DNA of 64,000 nucleotides from an uncultured Collinsella sp. (GCA_934667065.1 CAKULD010000005.1:1-64000), one strand, 5' to 3'. Shown: positions 26,116-35,372, counted from the stretch's first letter. Numbers and translations are program-made. Notes: a model not told the origin generated them from the sequence alone.

Positions 26116-28956
26116 ATGAGGTTCGACAGGCACGATGAGGGGAAGAGCGAAGGCTCATCCTTAGGGGATACCCCCATTACGAGACGAGGGCTGTTCGCGG
26201 CCCTGGCGGTCGCGGCAGGACTCGGCCTGCTCGGTGCCGACACGGCGCTCGGGTGGGACTATTGGGGACAGAATGCCGCGATCGGGCAGGGCGCCTGGGA
26301 CGCCTATGGGATGCGCAACGGCAAGATCAACTGCTGTAGGGGCAGGTCGAACCCCATAAACCAATGCATGGGCTGGGCAAACGGATGGACAGAGTGGTAC
26401 GCCTTCCGCTACGCCTACGTCCAGATCCTTCGTTACGCCCTGAACCTCCAGGTTGAATGCGACTACGAGAACGAGCTGTGGTTCCACCTCTCCTTCTACC
26501 CGTTGACCGCCTGCGGGGACGACAACTACAACCCCAGGGGCCACCGCCTATGGTTCGCGTGGGAGCATGACAACCTCGGAGCAATCAAGGAGGACGAGCA
26601 GGAGAACAATATCGTCACCTTCGATGGCAACCTTACCAACGAGGAGCTTGGGGTCGGCACCGGCCGACACGATACCGGATGGAAGCACTACCAGTACCAT
26701 GACACGGGAAAGTGGTACAGGCGGACATCGAGAGACGTGACCCATAGGTGGGCCGCGGACCTGAACATCTTCAACATCTACGTCGAGGGCGTCTCACATG
26801 ACGAGAACGTCGACGCCCTGCACTCCCAGACGGGATGGATATCATCCACCGTGGAGCATACCTACCTCACGACGGAGGATATCCAGGGCATCGTGTGCCG
26901 CATCCACGCCGCGGACGACGACACGCTCAACTGGGACGTACGTGACGCCTCGATTACCGATGCGACGGATATCTATCAGCAGGCATATGGCGGTAATTTC
27001 AACCAGCTGTTCCTCACCGAATTCACCAAGGTCCGCGATGACACCTATCAATCCGACTGGGGACCAGTCCCGGGCTTTCTCACGACGATGCGCCCCGCGC
27101 ATGTGGCCGATGGGTCCCGAGCCGTGAATGCCTCATGGGGCGGGCCATGGGACGGAAAGGAATTCAGCCATACCAACTGCACCCAGCCCTTTCAAATTAA
27201 CAGCGCGGGCGTCCAATCGAGGGCCAGCGCATGGTGGGTAACGAAGAGGTTTTCCGAGGGGGGTGCCCTGTACGGCGACGGCGCGATGGCCATCATAAGC
27301 GATGCCTCGGGCCTATGCGTGAATAGGCCGAATGCGACCGTCGCGAAGCCTTCGAAGCTAAACCTCTTCCATAGCGGCTACAAGGATGGGGTGGCGGGCG
27401 ACCGCGCTTCGGCATGGGTCGTGAAGGAGGTGCAGTTCACAGGCTCGCTCACGCTGAACGACGGCAAGCCCGAGCTGACTCGCGTGGAGCCCGTGGCCTG
27501 CTCGGACCCGCTTCTCACATGTAGCCCGTGCAGGAACTGGTCGGATGTCAAAAAGGGCAACGGGGGCAATGCCCCGACCCACTTCTCCTATCGCTGGTAC
27601 CAATCGGAAACCGACGAGGTGCCCGACGGCTGCTCAGGCGCCTCCATTATCGGAACATGCCACCTGTCGAACTTCGGCGACATGCCCGAATGCGCCGCAT
27701 ACCGCCATGTCGGCATGAATATGTCCGAGCTGATGTGCATAGAGGCGCTCTCGCTTCGCCTCGAGGGCTCGCCATGGCAAGGATCGATCCGCTACAGCAT
27801 GCTCGCCAAGGGCGGCGGGTGGAGCGATGCCGCGGCCGACGGGGAGCCAGTGGGCGAGGGAGGGAGGTCCCTGCGCTGGAGCGCCATCAAGGTCTGGCTC
27901 ACCGGTGACGTCTCGCTGCATTTCGACCTCGAGGTAAGGGCGTTCAACTCGAACGTCGGCTGGACGGCGGGCTACGTTTCGGGAACGGGACTCGATGCGC
28001 CGACAGTTGATGGGGTAGGCGACCTCACCGCATCGAATGACCTGAGGTGCGTCCAAGTCGATTTGATCCCAAAACCGGAAGGAGCCGTGGTATTGCGGGA
28101 TTTCTCGCGTGACGGTGGGACTCTAAACATCACGGAAGACGAATTCGCCGATATGCAGGACCGCTATCTCTCCTGTGTCGTCATGCAGGCATTTCCGACT
28201 GAACTGCGCAAGGGGGCCAACCATGACTCACCGCTCGTTCACCGGTTCCATGGATTCGTAAGCGCCGGGCCCATCCATATCGCAGGGGTAAAGGTCGTCT
28301 ATCACGCCGACGGAGTGGATGACGAATCGGTCGTCTTCACGGAAACGGCCAAACCCGGCCACCACGCGGCCAGCGCGGAGGCCACCGCGGCCGCGCTGAA
28401 AACCCGATGCAACCTGAATGACCATTTCGGCGAGGAGCAGAGCACGGGCTTTACGGGCTGGTTTTCCGATACGGGGCTGACGAGGCCCTATGGGGGATCG
28501 GAGCTCAAGGCAGGCGAGGAACTCCACCTTTACGGCCGCAATCGCTGCACGGTCAGGATCGAATATGCGGAAGGCTCGCTTCATCCCGAGGAGGGGGCCG
28601 TGTACCGCACCGCCGCGAGCGACGGCGCCCCGGAGGTTGCTGGTGCCCTAGAACTCCCCGATTACGGCAAGGGACGTGAGTCCCATTCCCTCGGGGGGAT
28701 CGCGCTGCCGGCCATCGGCGACGACGGGCGCGCCCACAAGGCCGTCTACTGGGGCGAGCGCGTCGCCCCGGCAAAACCCGAAGACGTCTACCGGAAGACA
28801 TCCGACGGCACCTGGCGCCGGTATGTCCCGATGTGCTGGCTGACTTCAGCGAGCCAGCAGGGCGAATCGACCGGCTCGATTACGGCTAAGCGCGATACCG
28901 TCCTGTACATCAGGTGGTCTTTGGCTCAAGCCGACGGCGTCGTCAGCTCGAAATAG
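26116..28956 (+). CDS. Large Tat-exported surface protein, paralogue of the upstream gene
   Basis: 946 residues. A Tat signal TRRGLFAALAVAAG (Arg 23-24) precedes a cleavage region near DTALG. The mature protein shares architecture with the preceding one: a Trp/Tyr-rich N-terminal region, a middle domain with IKVWLTGDVSLHFDLEVR, and a C-terminal repeat (FTGWFSDTGLTRP, GRNRCTVRIEYAEGS) ending QADGVVSSK. There is no sorting signal or membrane tail, so it may be released or held by non-covalent contacts. Tat export implies folding before export. Function unknown. The ATG follows the upstream frame directly. I see no strong ribosome site, so translation may be coupled. Confidence 0.82.
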   Translation: MRFDRHDEGKSEGSSLGDTPITRRGLFAALAVAAGLGLLGADTALGWDYWGQNAAIGQGAWDAYGMRNGKINCCRGRSNPINQCMGWANGWTEWYAFRYAYVQILRYALNLQVECDYENELWFHLSFYPLTACGDDNYNPRGHRLWFAWEHDNLGAIKEDEQENNIVTFDGNLTNEELGVGTGRHDTGWKHYQYHDTGKWYRRTSRDVTHRWAADLNIFNIYVEGVSHDENVDALHSQTGWISSTVEHTYLTTEDIQGIVCRIHAADDDTLNWDVRDASITDATDIYQQAYGGNFNQLFLTEFTKVRDDTYQSDWGPVPGFLTTMRPAHVADGSRAVNASWGGPWDGKEFSHTNCTQPFQINSAGVQSRASAWWVTKRFSEGGALYGDGAMAIISDASGLCVNRPNATVAKPSKLNLFHSGYKDGVAGDRASAWVVKEVQFTGSLTLNDGKPELTRVEPVACSDPLLTCSPCRNWSDVKKGNGGNAPTHFSYRWYQSETDEVPDGCSGASIIGTCHLSNFGDMPECAAYRHVGMNMSELMCIEALSLRLEGSPWQGSIRYSMLAKGGGWSDAAADGEPVGEGGRSLRWSAIKVWLTGDVSLHFDLEVRAFNSNVGWTAGYVSGTGLDAPTVDGVGDLTASNDLRCVQVDLIPKPEGAVVLRDFSRDGGTLNITEDEFADMQDRYLSCVVMQAFPTELRKGANHDSPLVHRFHGFVSAGPIHIAGVKVVYHADGVDDESVVFTETAKPGHHAASAEATAAALKTRCNLNDHFGEEQSTGFTGWFSDTGLTRPYGGSELKAGEELHLYGRNRCTVRIEYAEGSLHPEEGAVYRTAASDGAPEVAGALELPDYGKGRESHSLGGIALPAIGDDGRAHKAVYWGERVAPAKPEDVYRKTSDGTWRRYVPMCWLTSASQQGESTGSITAKRDTVLYIRWSLAQADGVVSSK

Positions 28957-29046
28957 GGGGCACCGGCCAATGTGGGCACGAAAGGATTCAAAGGGCACCG
29001 GCTTTGATGGCTGATTCTGCGGACAGTGGCCCGCGGGGAAGTGGAA

Positions 29047-29082
29047 CCGAGGGAGCATCGCGTTCGGCTCCCCCGGTTTTTC
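29047..29082 (+). terminator. Terminator of the Tat-protein operon
   Basis: GGGAGC pairs with GCTCCC, flanked by CCG/CGG, followed by TTTTT. It lies between two convergent operons. Confidence 0.75.
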
Positions 29083-29084
29083 GA

Positions 29085-30599
29085 TCAATAGGTGAAGTAG
29101 CCCGGCCGCTTGTCGTGGCTGGGCGTCTTTTTTGTTTCAGCCTTCTTCTCGAGCTTCGCGAGTCCCTCCTTCAATGCCGCGGTACCCGGCGTTTTCTCTG
29201 GGGTCTTCTGCTTTGGCGGCAAATAGGCTTCCGGATACTCGAGCAGAGCGATGTGACGGGCCATGTGGCGGGAGTTAATGAAGGGCGGGACGCCATCCGT
29301 CTCCCTGAACTCGTTATGGTCAACCGCGATCTGGTCGATGAGGTCGCTCGGGTAGGTTTTCGTGGCACTCGATTCCGTGACCTCGAATTCGGGCCCCTCG
29401 TAGGAATCCCATGCGTCGATACGCTCGATATGGTAGAGGCGGTCTGATTTGGAAAGGGAGACGGCCATCCATTCCTGGGCGTCGTCAGAGCGCCACTCAC
29501 TCATGCCGCAGGCAAGGAGGATGCGATCGGAATCGCCGTTTGCGTCAAGGTCATAGCCGAGGCTCGGGAAGTGGACCTGATGGTTGAAGAACAGGCTCCA
29601 GTCGGCACATGACTTGATGGCCGCGACCAACTCAGTCAACTCGAAAGTGGAGAATGATAAGTTCAGCTTGGATGAGGGGTCCTCGCCCCTCATCGACCAA
29701 TAGTATTTGTGCTTCTCGCTAGCCCTGTCCAGATCCAGCCTTATCTTCTCGGCATCCAAGCTGTCAAGGGAAACAGCCGTCTTGCCCAGGTGCATCATTG
29801 GCACCTCGACGCCATTGAAGTCGGCATATAGGTCGACGGTTATCCTGTCTGACTGCCGGATCTCGTCAATAAACTCGGCGGCGTTAACGAAGGGCAGGAC
29901 CTCAAACGACTTGGCGTTGCCCCCGTGTTCGATATCCGATTGTCTACATAGGGTGAGGACGGCGCTCTGATAGTCGAGCATCGGCCCCCGCATCGTCGCA
30001 GTCCTGCAGATCTGTTCGACGACTTCCGGGGCAATATCGCTCGGAAGGCCAAACCCTAACGAGTCGTTGTAGGAGAATCTCTTGTGTAGCGTACGCCACT
30101 TATATCCGGTAGAGGTGAACAGGAGCTCAAATGCCCGTTCCGGCCAGTTGTCGGGACCTCCGAACATGGCGTTCAGGCGCTTCGAGCAGTCGATGAGACC
30201 GAAGGTTAAGTATGTCTCGTCAAGCGTAATTTTGCCCGAAGTGCACCTCCCGACCCGCTCCATGCGGCAGGCTATCTCCTCGACCGCCGCCCGTTTGCGG
30301 TCTTGCGGCCAGTCGGCGGGGGAGAGCCAGGTTCCGCCCACGATTTCCTCGGGCGTATGGAAGGGCGCGAAACGGCCCTCGAATCGGATTTCCGAAGTGC
30401 TGGGGACGAAGGGCGTCGTAAAATTAGACATGATACCGGGGCCATCCATGAGGCCGGCGTCGACCGGGTCGGCGCAAAGGCGGTCGCTTATGAGCACGCC
30501 ATCCTTTTTCGCGGTGTATCTGAACAGACCGCGTGTCTCATTGAACCCAAGGGAGATCTTGCAGCCCTCGATCTCTCCGCTCCATACCTTCTCAAACAT
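29085..30599 (-). CDS. Uncharacterised 504-residue protein, intact member of a local paralogue family
   Basis: The N-terminus (MFEKVWSGEIEG) and the C-terminal TPGTAALKEGLAKLEKKAE motif are shared with the next two genes to the right. It is soluble and acidic, with no signal peptide or membrane segment. The C-terminal helix with GTAALKE(G/N)LAKL is repeated in all three members and looks like a docking or oligomerisation tag typical of polyvalent proteins on conjugative elements. The start overlaps the end of the neighbouring gene by 8 bp, so the series is one minus-strand operon. I do not recognise the family. Confidence 0.75.
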   Translation of the reverse strand: MFEKVWSGEIEGCKISLGFNETRGLFRYTAKKDGVLISDRLCADPVDAGLMDGPGIMSNFTTPFVPSTSEIRFEGRFAPFHTPEEIVGGTWLSPADWPQDRKRAAVEEIACRMERVGRCTSGKITLDETYLTFGLIDCSKRLNAMFGGPDNWPERAFELLFTSTGYKWRTLHKRFSYNDSLGFGLPSDIAPEVVEQICRTATMRGPMLDYQSAVLTLCRQSDIEHGGNAKSFEVLPFVNAAEFIDEIRQSDRITVDLYADFNGVEVPMMHLGKTAVSLDSLDAEKIRLDLDRASEKHKYYWSMRGEDPSSKLNLSFSTFELTELVAAIKSCADWSLFFNHQVHFPSLGYDLDANGDSDRILLACGMSEWRSDDAQEWMAVSLSKSDRLYHIERIDAWDSYEGPEFEVTESSATKTYPSDLIDQIAVDHNEFRETDGVPPFINSRHMARHIALLEYPEAYLPPKQKTPEKTPGTAALKEGLAKLEKKAETKKTPSHDKRPGYFTY

Positions 30600-32097
30600 G
30601 CCAACCGCGACTTTCTTTTTTCGATAACTGATTTACTTTTGCCTTCTGGTCAAGTTTCGCAAGATTCTCCTTGAGCGCGGCAGTGCCGGGCACTGTCTTA
30701 CTTTGAGCGTCCTTGCGATCGTGTCCCCTAAGCAAGCGGTCGGGGTCGATCGCATAGCGGGCGTTGACGAACGCCCTCGTCTCGCCCGTCATCATTATCG
30801 GCATGGTGCGCATATCCGGCATGTATTCCGATGGGAACGATGCGAAGGTGGCATCCATTTGCCTCTCGCCCTGCTCGGAGCTCATGAGGGCCCCATTGAG
30901 ATGCTTCCGAGCCCGGTACAGCTCGACGTGGTAGACGTGCTCGGCCTTAGACCATGAGACGGTCCTCCATGAGCACTCCCCGTGAGCTATACCGTGTTCG
31001 CCAACGTTGTCATGCTTACCGACCAGCTCCGCGGAGATGAGGACCCTGTCCGCCTTGTCGTCTATGTCGACACCGTATTCCCCATCGAGAAACACGCCCT
31101 CCCATTTCTCATAGAAAAGGCCATTAAGGCAGTTTTCGATATAGTCGTGAAGCTCCTCGAGGGGGAGTTTTCCCAAGGCTTGGCCATCGAAAGAGCTGTC
31201 CCAGACCTTTAGGACTCCGAGCTGGTTCCTATACCAGTTGGCTGACTTCAGGGTGAGCTGCACGTCACCCAGGTCCACGGTACTTTTCCCGAATGAGTCG
31301 AAGTTGGCGGCAAGCGATAGGGTCACGGTGTCCTCTTCGGACAGCTCGCGGATGAACTGAGCCACATCGACACTGGGAATGACGCCGAAGCATCTGTTCT
31401 GCCAGTCCGGCTCTACAAACAGACTTTCAGACGTGGCTCTCTCGAAGAGGGCGTACACGGCGTCGCGATAGCCCAGGAGCGTGCTCTTCAATGCGCTTCC
31501 CTTGCGGATGACGGCCGCGGAGAACTCCGGAGGGAGCATGTGCCCGTCGAGCCCCGCGTCATGGTATTCATTTCCGGGCATGGTTCCTCGGGGGTAGTCC
31601 AGCAGGGCATCGACGGCGCTCCGTGGTCATTTGGACGGCTCTCCGAACATACCGTTCAGAAGCCTCGAGCATTCCCTGGCGGCCATCCGGTAGGATTTGA
31701 CTTCGTCGTCGGTCGACACGATGCAGAGCATCCTGGTTTCGAGGTCTCCCACCGTCGCCGCCTTTCGTGCCTCCGGCCAATCCCTGGGGGTACGCCATGT
31801 ACCCGAGACTATCTGGTCGGGGGACGAGAAGGGGGTGAATCGGCCCTGCATCTCCAGAGGGGCGGCCGGGATAAGCGGCATCCATCTGGAGTCCAGTACT
31901 ATTTGATCACCCGGTTTCTCCATGTACCCGGCGATTACGGGATCTGCGCACTCATGGGCCTCGATAGCCCCTCCGTTCAATGAGCCGCTACACCGGAACA
32001 GCCCGGTTTCCTGATCGAAATCGAGTGCAAGGTCCCATTTGGCTTCGTCGGGGTAATGCAGTTCCCCGCTCCACACCCTCTCATACATGCCAACCAC
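30592..32097 (-). pseudogene. Second paralogue, interrupted by an in-frame TGA
   Basis: The two halves (32097-31630 and 31626-30592) are in the same frame, separated by a single TGA at 31629-31627. Aligned with the 504-residue neighbour, the stop falls where the neighbour has Trp (GPDNW-PERAFELL against EPSK-stop-PRSAVDALL). A one-base TGG to TGA change explains it. A start at 31581 could re-initiate the C-terminal 329 residues. The C-terminus carries VPGTAALKENLAKLDQKA. The halves could act as separate proteins, but a recent nonsense mutation is simpler. Confidence 0.8.
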
Positions 32098-32389
32098 GAC
32101 CTTCTTTTTTCAGCGACTTGTCTACTTCTGCCTTCTGGTCAAGTTTCGCAAGATTCTCCTTGAGCGCGGCCGTGCCGGGCACCGTCTTGTTTCGGGTGCC
32201 CTCATGGAAGTGTCCCCTGAGCAGACGGTCCGGGTCGATCGAATAGCGGGCGTTGACGAACGCGCCCGGCTCGCCATCCATCGCGCCGCCGACTTGAAAC
32301 AGGCCCGTATCCTGATCGAAGTCGAGGGTGAGGTCCCACTCAGCCCCGTCCAGTCCCCGCTCCGTGCCTTCCCAAACTCTCTCATACAT
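32081..32389 (-). CDS. Miniature third paralogue (internally deleted, 102 residues)
   Basis: The first ~45 residues (MYERVWEGTERG, LDFDQDTGLFQVGG) match the N-terminus of the second paralogue. The remaining ~57 (FVNARYSIDPDRLLRGH, KTVPGTAALKENLAKL) match its C-terminus nearly word for word. About 400 central residues are absent, so the gene probably arose by deletion between short repeats in a duplicate. It overlaps the next gene by 17 bp. It may still be expressed as a competing tag-only protein, which is inference. Confidence 0.75.
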   Translation of the reverse strand: MYERVWEGTERGLDGAEWDLTLDFDQDTGLFQVGGAMDGEPGAFVNARYSIDPDRLLRGHFHEGTRNKTVPGTAALKENLAKLDQKAEVDKSLKKEGRGWHV

Positions 32390-32410
32390 CGCAATCTGCC
32401 CTTTCCGTCG

Positions 32411-33124
32411 CTAATGCCCGAACTTGGCCCCATGGCCGCTTGCTCTCGGGTCTTGCTTGCGCCGCAGGCCTCCCGCCGCCGCCATTCCCACTCCATGGCC
32501 AACCGATTTCCCTGGAACGACCGCGTCAGAGCGAAGCTGCGTGCTCTTGAGCTCGCGTGCGTTGGCGTATGCGGCCATGTTGTAGGCGTTTTCCTGGCGT
32601 ACCATCTCCTGCTCGATTGCGGTGGCAACGAGTGCCCTGTCCGAATACGGGTCGAACGCGGTGGCGCAGGAGACGAGCCTGGACAGTGCCGAGGGACCAT
32701 CGGTAAAGGTCAGTGGGACCGAGTAGCGCTCACGGCACCATCTGGCGGCGACGGCGCACGTAAGGCTCTCGCGCCATCCCTCGCCCACTGCGGCGGTGAA
32801 TGAGTTGAGGGAGCGGAACCCGTTCTCGCGCATGATGTCGTTGAGGTCATCAGTCTCGATATAGCCGTCCTGCCCGGCGATGGGGTCATAGATGTCGTAG
32901 GCGTCCTGCAATACCTGCCAGGCCCCGTTACCGATGGGCCAAGCCATCGCGAAATCGGTCGTCGTCCCGTTCATCGCCTGGAATCCGAGGCCGTGGACCG
33001 TGAAGCTGCCGCACCATGTGAGGCCATAGCGGACGCCTTCCTCCGCACCGGGCCTCACCGACGGGCCGTCATCCATGTCCCTCAGCCAATTCGGAAGCAT
33101 GCTCGGGTCAAGCTCCTCGGCCAT
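32411..33124 (-). CDS. Uncharacterised 237-residue protein, first gene of the minus-strand operon
   Basis: Soluble, Trp- and Ala-rich and helical. The C-terminal 45 residues are low complexity and Gly-rich (GKSVGHGVGMAAAGGL, ending GHGAKFGH). I recognise no domain. It leads the operon of duplicated paralogues, with only 21 bp to the next gene. The ATG is preceded by a GGAGGGAGA ribosome site on the minus strand. A promoter must lie between here and operator D, in the divergent intergenic region. Confidence 0.65.
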   Translation of the reverse strand: MAEELDPSMLPNWLRDMDDGPSVRPGAEEGVRYGLTWCGSFTVHGLGFQAMNGTTTDFAMAWPIGNGAWQVLQDAYDIYDPIAGQDGYIETDDLNDIMRENGFRSLNSFTAAVGEGWRESLTCAVAARWCRERYSVPLTFTDGPSALSRLVSCATAFDPYSDRALVATAIEQEMVRQENAYNMAAYANARELKSTQLRSDAVVPGKSVGHGVGMAAAGGLRRKQDPRASGHGAKFGH

Positions 33125-33213
33125 ATCTCTCCCTCCGTCCGATCTTTCGATGTTCCAATCATCGTTTCGGAGGCTGTGGGACGGGCGGCTATGAACAAGT
33201 GTTCCAAGACGAG

Positions 33214-33267
33214 TGGCACCTCATGGCACCAAGTGGGGGAGCGGCGGCATTTGCGGGATTTTATGCT
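33214..33267 (+). promoter_or_regulatory. Direct-repeat operator D and -10 element, HNH gene
   Basis: TGGCACC (33214-33220), TCA, TGGCACC (33224-33230), AAGT, then TATGCT at 33262-33267, exactly 32 bp on. It lies in the divergent region, oriented toward the HNH gene. Confidence 0.75.
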
Positions 33268-33299
33268 TGAAGAGTCTGTTTTCAACGGAAGGGAACGCT

Positions 33300-33335
33300 A
33301 TGGATACATCCGATGTCTATACCCAGATATTCTAG
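33300..33335 (+). CDS. Short leader ORF (11 codons) before the HNH gene
   Basis: ATG with a good ribosome site (GGAAGGGA) encodes MDTSDVYTQIF and ends in TAG, six bases before the HNH start and in the same frame. The HNH start has no ribosome site of its own, so re-initiation or amber readthrough would be needed. It could be an attenuating leader or the broken N-terminus of the HNH protein. Confidence 0.5.
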   Translation: MDTSDVYTQIF

Positions 33336-33341
33336 TCGCTC

Positions 33342-33701
33342 ATGCCGCTTATTCAGATTGCCATCGTGCTTTGGGCGGCAGAGACGCTTCTGACGATGTT
33401 CATAAAGGAGCATCGCAAGTCCAAGAAGAAGAAAGAACGAGAGAAGCGTCGCCTCGAGTACCAGGACCGGCGTATGGCCAACGACGAGGAACACGCGAAG
33501 GTCACGCGTGCGATGCGTTATGACGTGCTGCGTCGAGACGGCTTCAGGTGCGTCAAGTGCGGACGTGGCCGCGAGGACGGGGTGAAGCTCCACGTCGACC
33601 ATATCAAGCCCGTCTCACGCGGGGGAAAGTCCGTAATGAGCAACCTGCAGACACTCTGCGAGGACTGCAACTGTGGGAAGGGAAACAAATACGAGGAGTA
33701 G
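33342..33701 (+). CDS. HNH endonuclease with N-terminal membrane segment
   Basis: 119 residues. Residues ~1-20 (PLIQIAIVLWAAETLLTMF) are hydrophobic, followed by a highly basic KSKKKKEREKRR stretch. The C-terminal domain is a zinc-finger HNH: FRCVKCGR, LHVDHIKPVSRGG, NLQTLCEDCNCGKGNK. The catalytic His and the two Cys pairs are all present. A membrane-tethered nuclease could act on DNA entering or leaving the cell, for example during conjugation. That role is inference. Transcription is predicted from operator D. Confidence 0.85.
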   Translation: MPLIQIAIVLWAAETLLTMFIKEHRKSKKKKEREKRRLEYQDRRMANDEEHAKVTRAMRYDVLRRDGFRCVKCGRGREDGVKLHVDHIKPVSRGGKSVMSNLQTLCEDCNCGKGNKYEE

Positions 33702-33719
33702 CGTGTTTGCAACAAAGAT

Positions 33720-33761
33720 ATAGAGGGCGGGGCACCATTGCCGTGTCCCGCCCTCTATTTT
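33720..33761. terminator. Bidirectional terminator after the HNH gene
   Basis: A 12-bp stem (33720-33731 with 33747-33758) is followed by TTTTG on the plus strand. The minus strand also has an A/T-rich flank and would serve the convergent small gene. Confidence 0.85.
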
Positions 33762-33778
33762 GTTATCAGTACAACCCT

Positions 33779-33961
33779 CTAAATATCCTTCTCATCGTTA
33801 ACCACCGTCGCGCGGCGAGTGCCGACTGTATCGAGATGCGAGCCGATAAATACTTTGCCGTCTGGCTCGAGCTCAATGCTGCCATCTTCATAGGGGGCGG
33901 CCATGCGCTCGAGGTCGGCATCGGTGATACCGTGCTTCGCCATAAAATCGTTAACGTTCAT
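33779..33961 (-). CDS. Uncharacterised 60-residue protein
   Basis: The ATG follows GAGAGGTG on the minus strand. The sequence MNVNDFMAKHGITDADLERM suggests an N-terminal helix-turn-helix-like or antitoxin-like module. The tail contains HLDTVGTRRATVV. The frame continues open upstream to 34168 without a good start, so a longer ancestral protein is possible. Region 33962-34106 shows no other clear gene. It follows the exonuclease-like gene on the same strand. Confidence 0.5.
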   Translation of the reverse strand: MNVNDFMAKHGITDADLERMAAPYEDGSIELEPDGKVFIGSHLDTVGTRRATVVNDEKDI

Positions 33962-34106
33962 GTTAATCACCTCTCCAAGCCGAGTTCCCTGAGCGTCTTG
34001 CCGCTCGGTGGAATCATCCCGTGTCACAAAATCGAAACAATCATCCACGGAATCATCAATGCGCCAAACTCGATGGCGTGTCGTGCTGCCCCGATATCCT
34101 GAGAGC

Positions 34107-34757
34107 CTACTGTTCTTCACGCCGCTGCCGCTCGATCCATTTTTGGACGGCGAGGCAGGCGAGGGCATTGGCTAGGCTTGCGCTCCTACCGTCCGGCCGG
34201 TCGTAGCCGATATGATCGGCCACATCAGTCAGTTCAATGTGTGCGAGGCGATTGTAGTTACGATTCGTCTCCCCGAGCCATAGACAATATTCATACATCG
34301 TATCTGTGACCCTGGCACCTGAGGCGGACACAGCGTCGTTGTGTTCCAGGAACCTCATAACGAGTTGGGCGTTGTAGACGATAACCTCGTCTGCGCCCCA
34401 GATGATCTCCCTGACCTTTACCTGGTCGTCGAAAAAGAAGGGGAGGTCTATCTGGTTGTCGGGGGCCACCCCGTTGACCTCAGATGCCGCCCGCCACAAC
34501 TCCATGCGACTTGGCCTGTATTTCCCCTCATGGACCGCATTTCCCGCCCAGTCCACGATCGCGATGGCCACGATCTCATCTTCAACGGGGTTGGGCCCCG
34601 TCGTTCCGAGGTCCAGGCAGACAACCTTCGGGGCCCGCGCCTCGAAATAACCCGTCATCATGCCGTCGAGCCGGCGGCGAAGCACCGGATTCTTTCTGAA
34701 CGAGCGCGCAAGAAGCTCGATCTCGTCGGCCGATCCGGTTACACGCACGCATGCCAT
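34107..34757 (-). CDS. DnaQ-like exonuclease fold protein with lost catalytic residues
   Basis: 216 residues. VVCLDLGTTGPNPVEDEIVA aligns with Exo I of DEDD exonucleases, normally DxETTG. The glutamate is Gly here. The Exo II segment VIVYNAQLVMRFL lacks the usual Asp (NAxFD), and the Exo III segment ASLANALACLAV lacks the final Asp. Only the first Asp remains, so 3'-5' exonuclease activity is unlikely. It may bind nucleic acid or act as a decoy. The start ATG follows GAGAGGAA. Downstream is the 60-residue gene. Confidence 0.7.
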   Translation of the reverse strand: MACVRVTGSADEIELLARSFRKNPVLRRRLDGMMTGYFEARAPKVVCLDLGTTGPNPVEDEIVAIAIVDWAGNAVHEGKYRPSRMELWRAASEVNGVAPDNQIDLPFFFDDQVKVREIIWGADEVIVYNAQLVMRFLEHNDAVSASGARVTDTMYEYCLWLGETNRNYNRLAHIELTDVADHIGYDRPDGRSASLANALACLAVQKWIERQRREEQ

Positions 34758-34927
34758 AAGCCGTTCCTCTCACTAGTTGGTGACCTCGCCGTTAGCTGCC
34801 CCGACTCTATCACAGCACCGGATAGGCCTTTTGTGGCGCCTGCGACCAGGAGGTCATTAAATCTTGTCGAACATATGTTGTACGGCCGCGTACGTAGTGG
34901 TCTATCTGCGTTTTCCATTTCACCATT

Positions 34928-34981
34928 TGTCACCCCTTGGCACCAAATTACTTTCTGTTGATGCATTTCGCGGGGCAAAAT
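34928..34981 (+). promoter_or_regulatory. Direct-repeat operator E and -10 element, pilin gene
   Basis: TGTCACC (34928-34934), CCT, TGGCACC (34938-34944), AAATTA, then CAAAAT at 34976-34981, exactly 32 bp on. The pilin starts at 35060. No gene is seen in the rest of 34758-35059. Confidence 0.76.
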
Positions 34982-35059
34982 CTTATTTGGGGGTGGAGGT
35001 CCATCCCATCGTGTCGACGGGGGCTGAAGACTCGAACCCCCAACCGAAAGGAGTGCATC

Positions 35060-35302
35060 ATGGATTCTGGAACCATGAACGCCATGGCCATGTACCTCAT
35101 GGCCAAGACCTACAATGTCCGTCGTGCAGCTGACGAGAAGTTCGGTGCCGTGCTCTCCACCGAGACGATCATCCTCATCGGCCTGCTTGCCCTCGCACTT
35201 GTCTCCGTGCTTTCGATTTATTCCGGCAAGCTCCGCGATGTCATCACGATGGCGACCAATGTCGTCGGCAAGATCGGCACCAACGGCTACACGCTCCCGT
35301 AA
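35060..35302 (+). CDS. Flp-like type IVb pilin
   Basis: 80 residues from the ATG after AAAGGAG. A basic leader precedes a hydrophobic helix with the prepilin-like junction FGAVLSTETIILIGLLALAL: Gly, five residues, then Glu at the start of the membrane segment. Flp pilins usually have Glu at +5 followed by Tyr. Here the spacing is one longer and Tyr is absent, so cleavage is likely but not certain. The mature pilin would be ~60 residues and is assembled by a Tad machine, matching the cluster at 44711-51367. Separate expression of major pilin is usual. Confidence 0.78.
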   Translation: MDSGTMNAMAMYLMAKTYNVRRAADEKFGAVLSTETIILIGLLALALVSVLSIYSGKLRDVITMATNVVGKIGTNGYTLP

Positions 35303-35331
35303 TAGAGCTCGATTTACCTTCCCCTTTTTGG

Positions 35332-35372
35332 CCCCGTCCCAGATTCAGCCTGGGACGGGGTTTCTTTTCGGC
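35332..35372 (+). terminator. Terminator of the pilin gene
   Basis: An 11-bp stem CCCCGTCCCAG (35332-35342) with CTGGGACGGGG (35350-35360) and a 7-base loop, followed by TTTCTTTT. It isolates pilin from the CRISPR locus. Confidence 0.92.

Noticed and set aside
28914..29447. Plus-strand 177-codon frame after the second Tat protein
   Set aside because: It crosses a terminator and lies antisense to the 504-residue gene.
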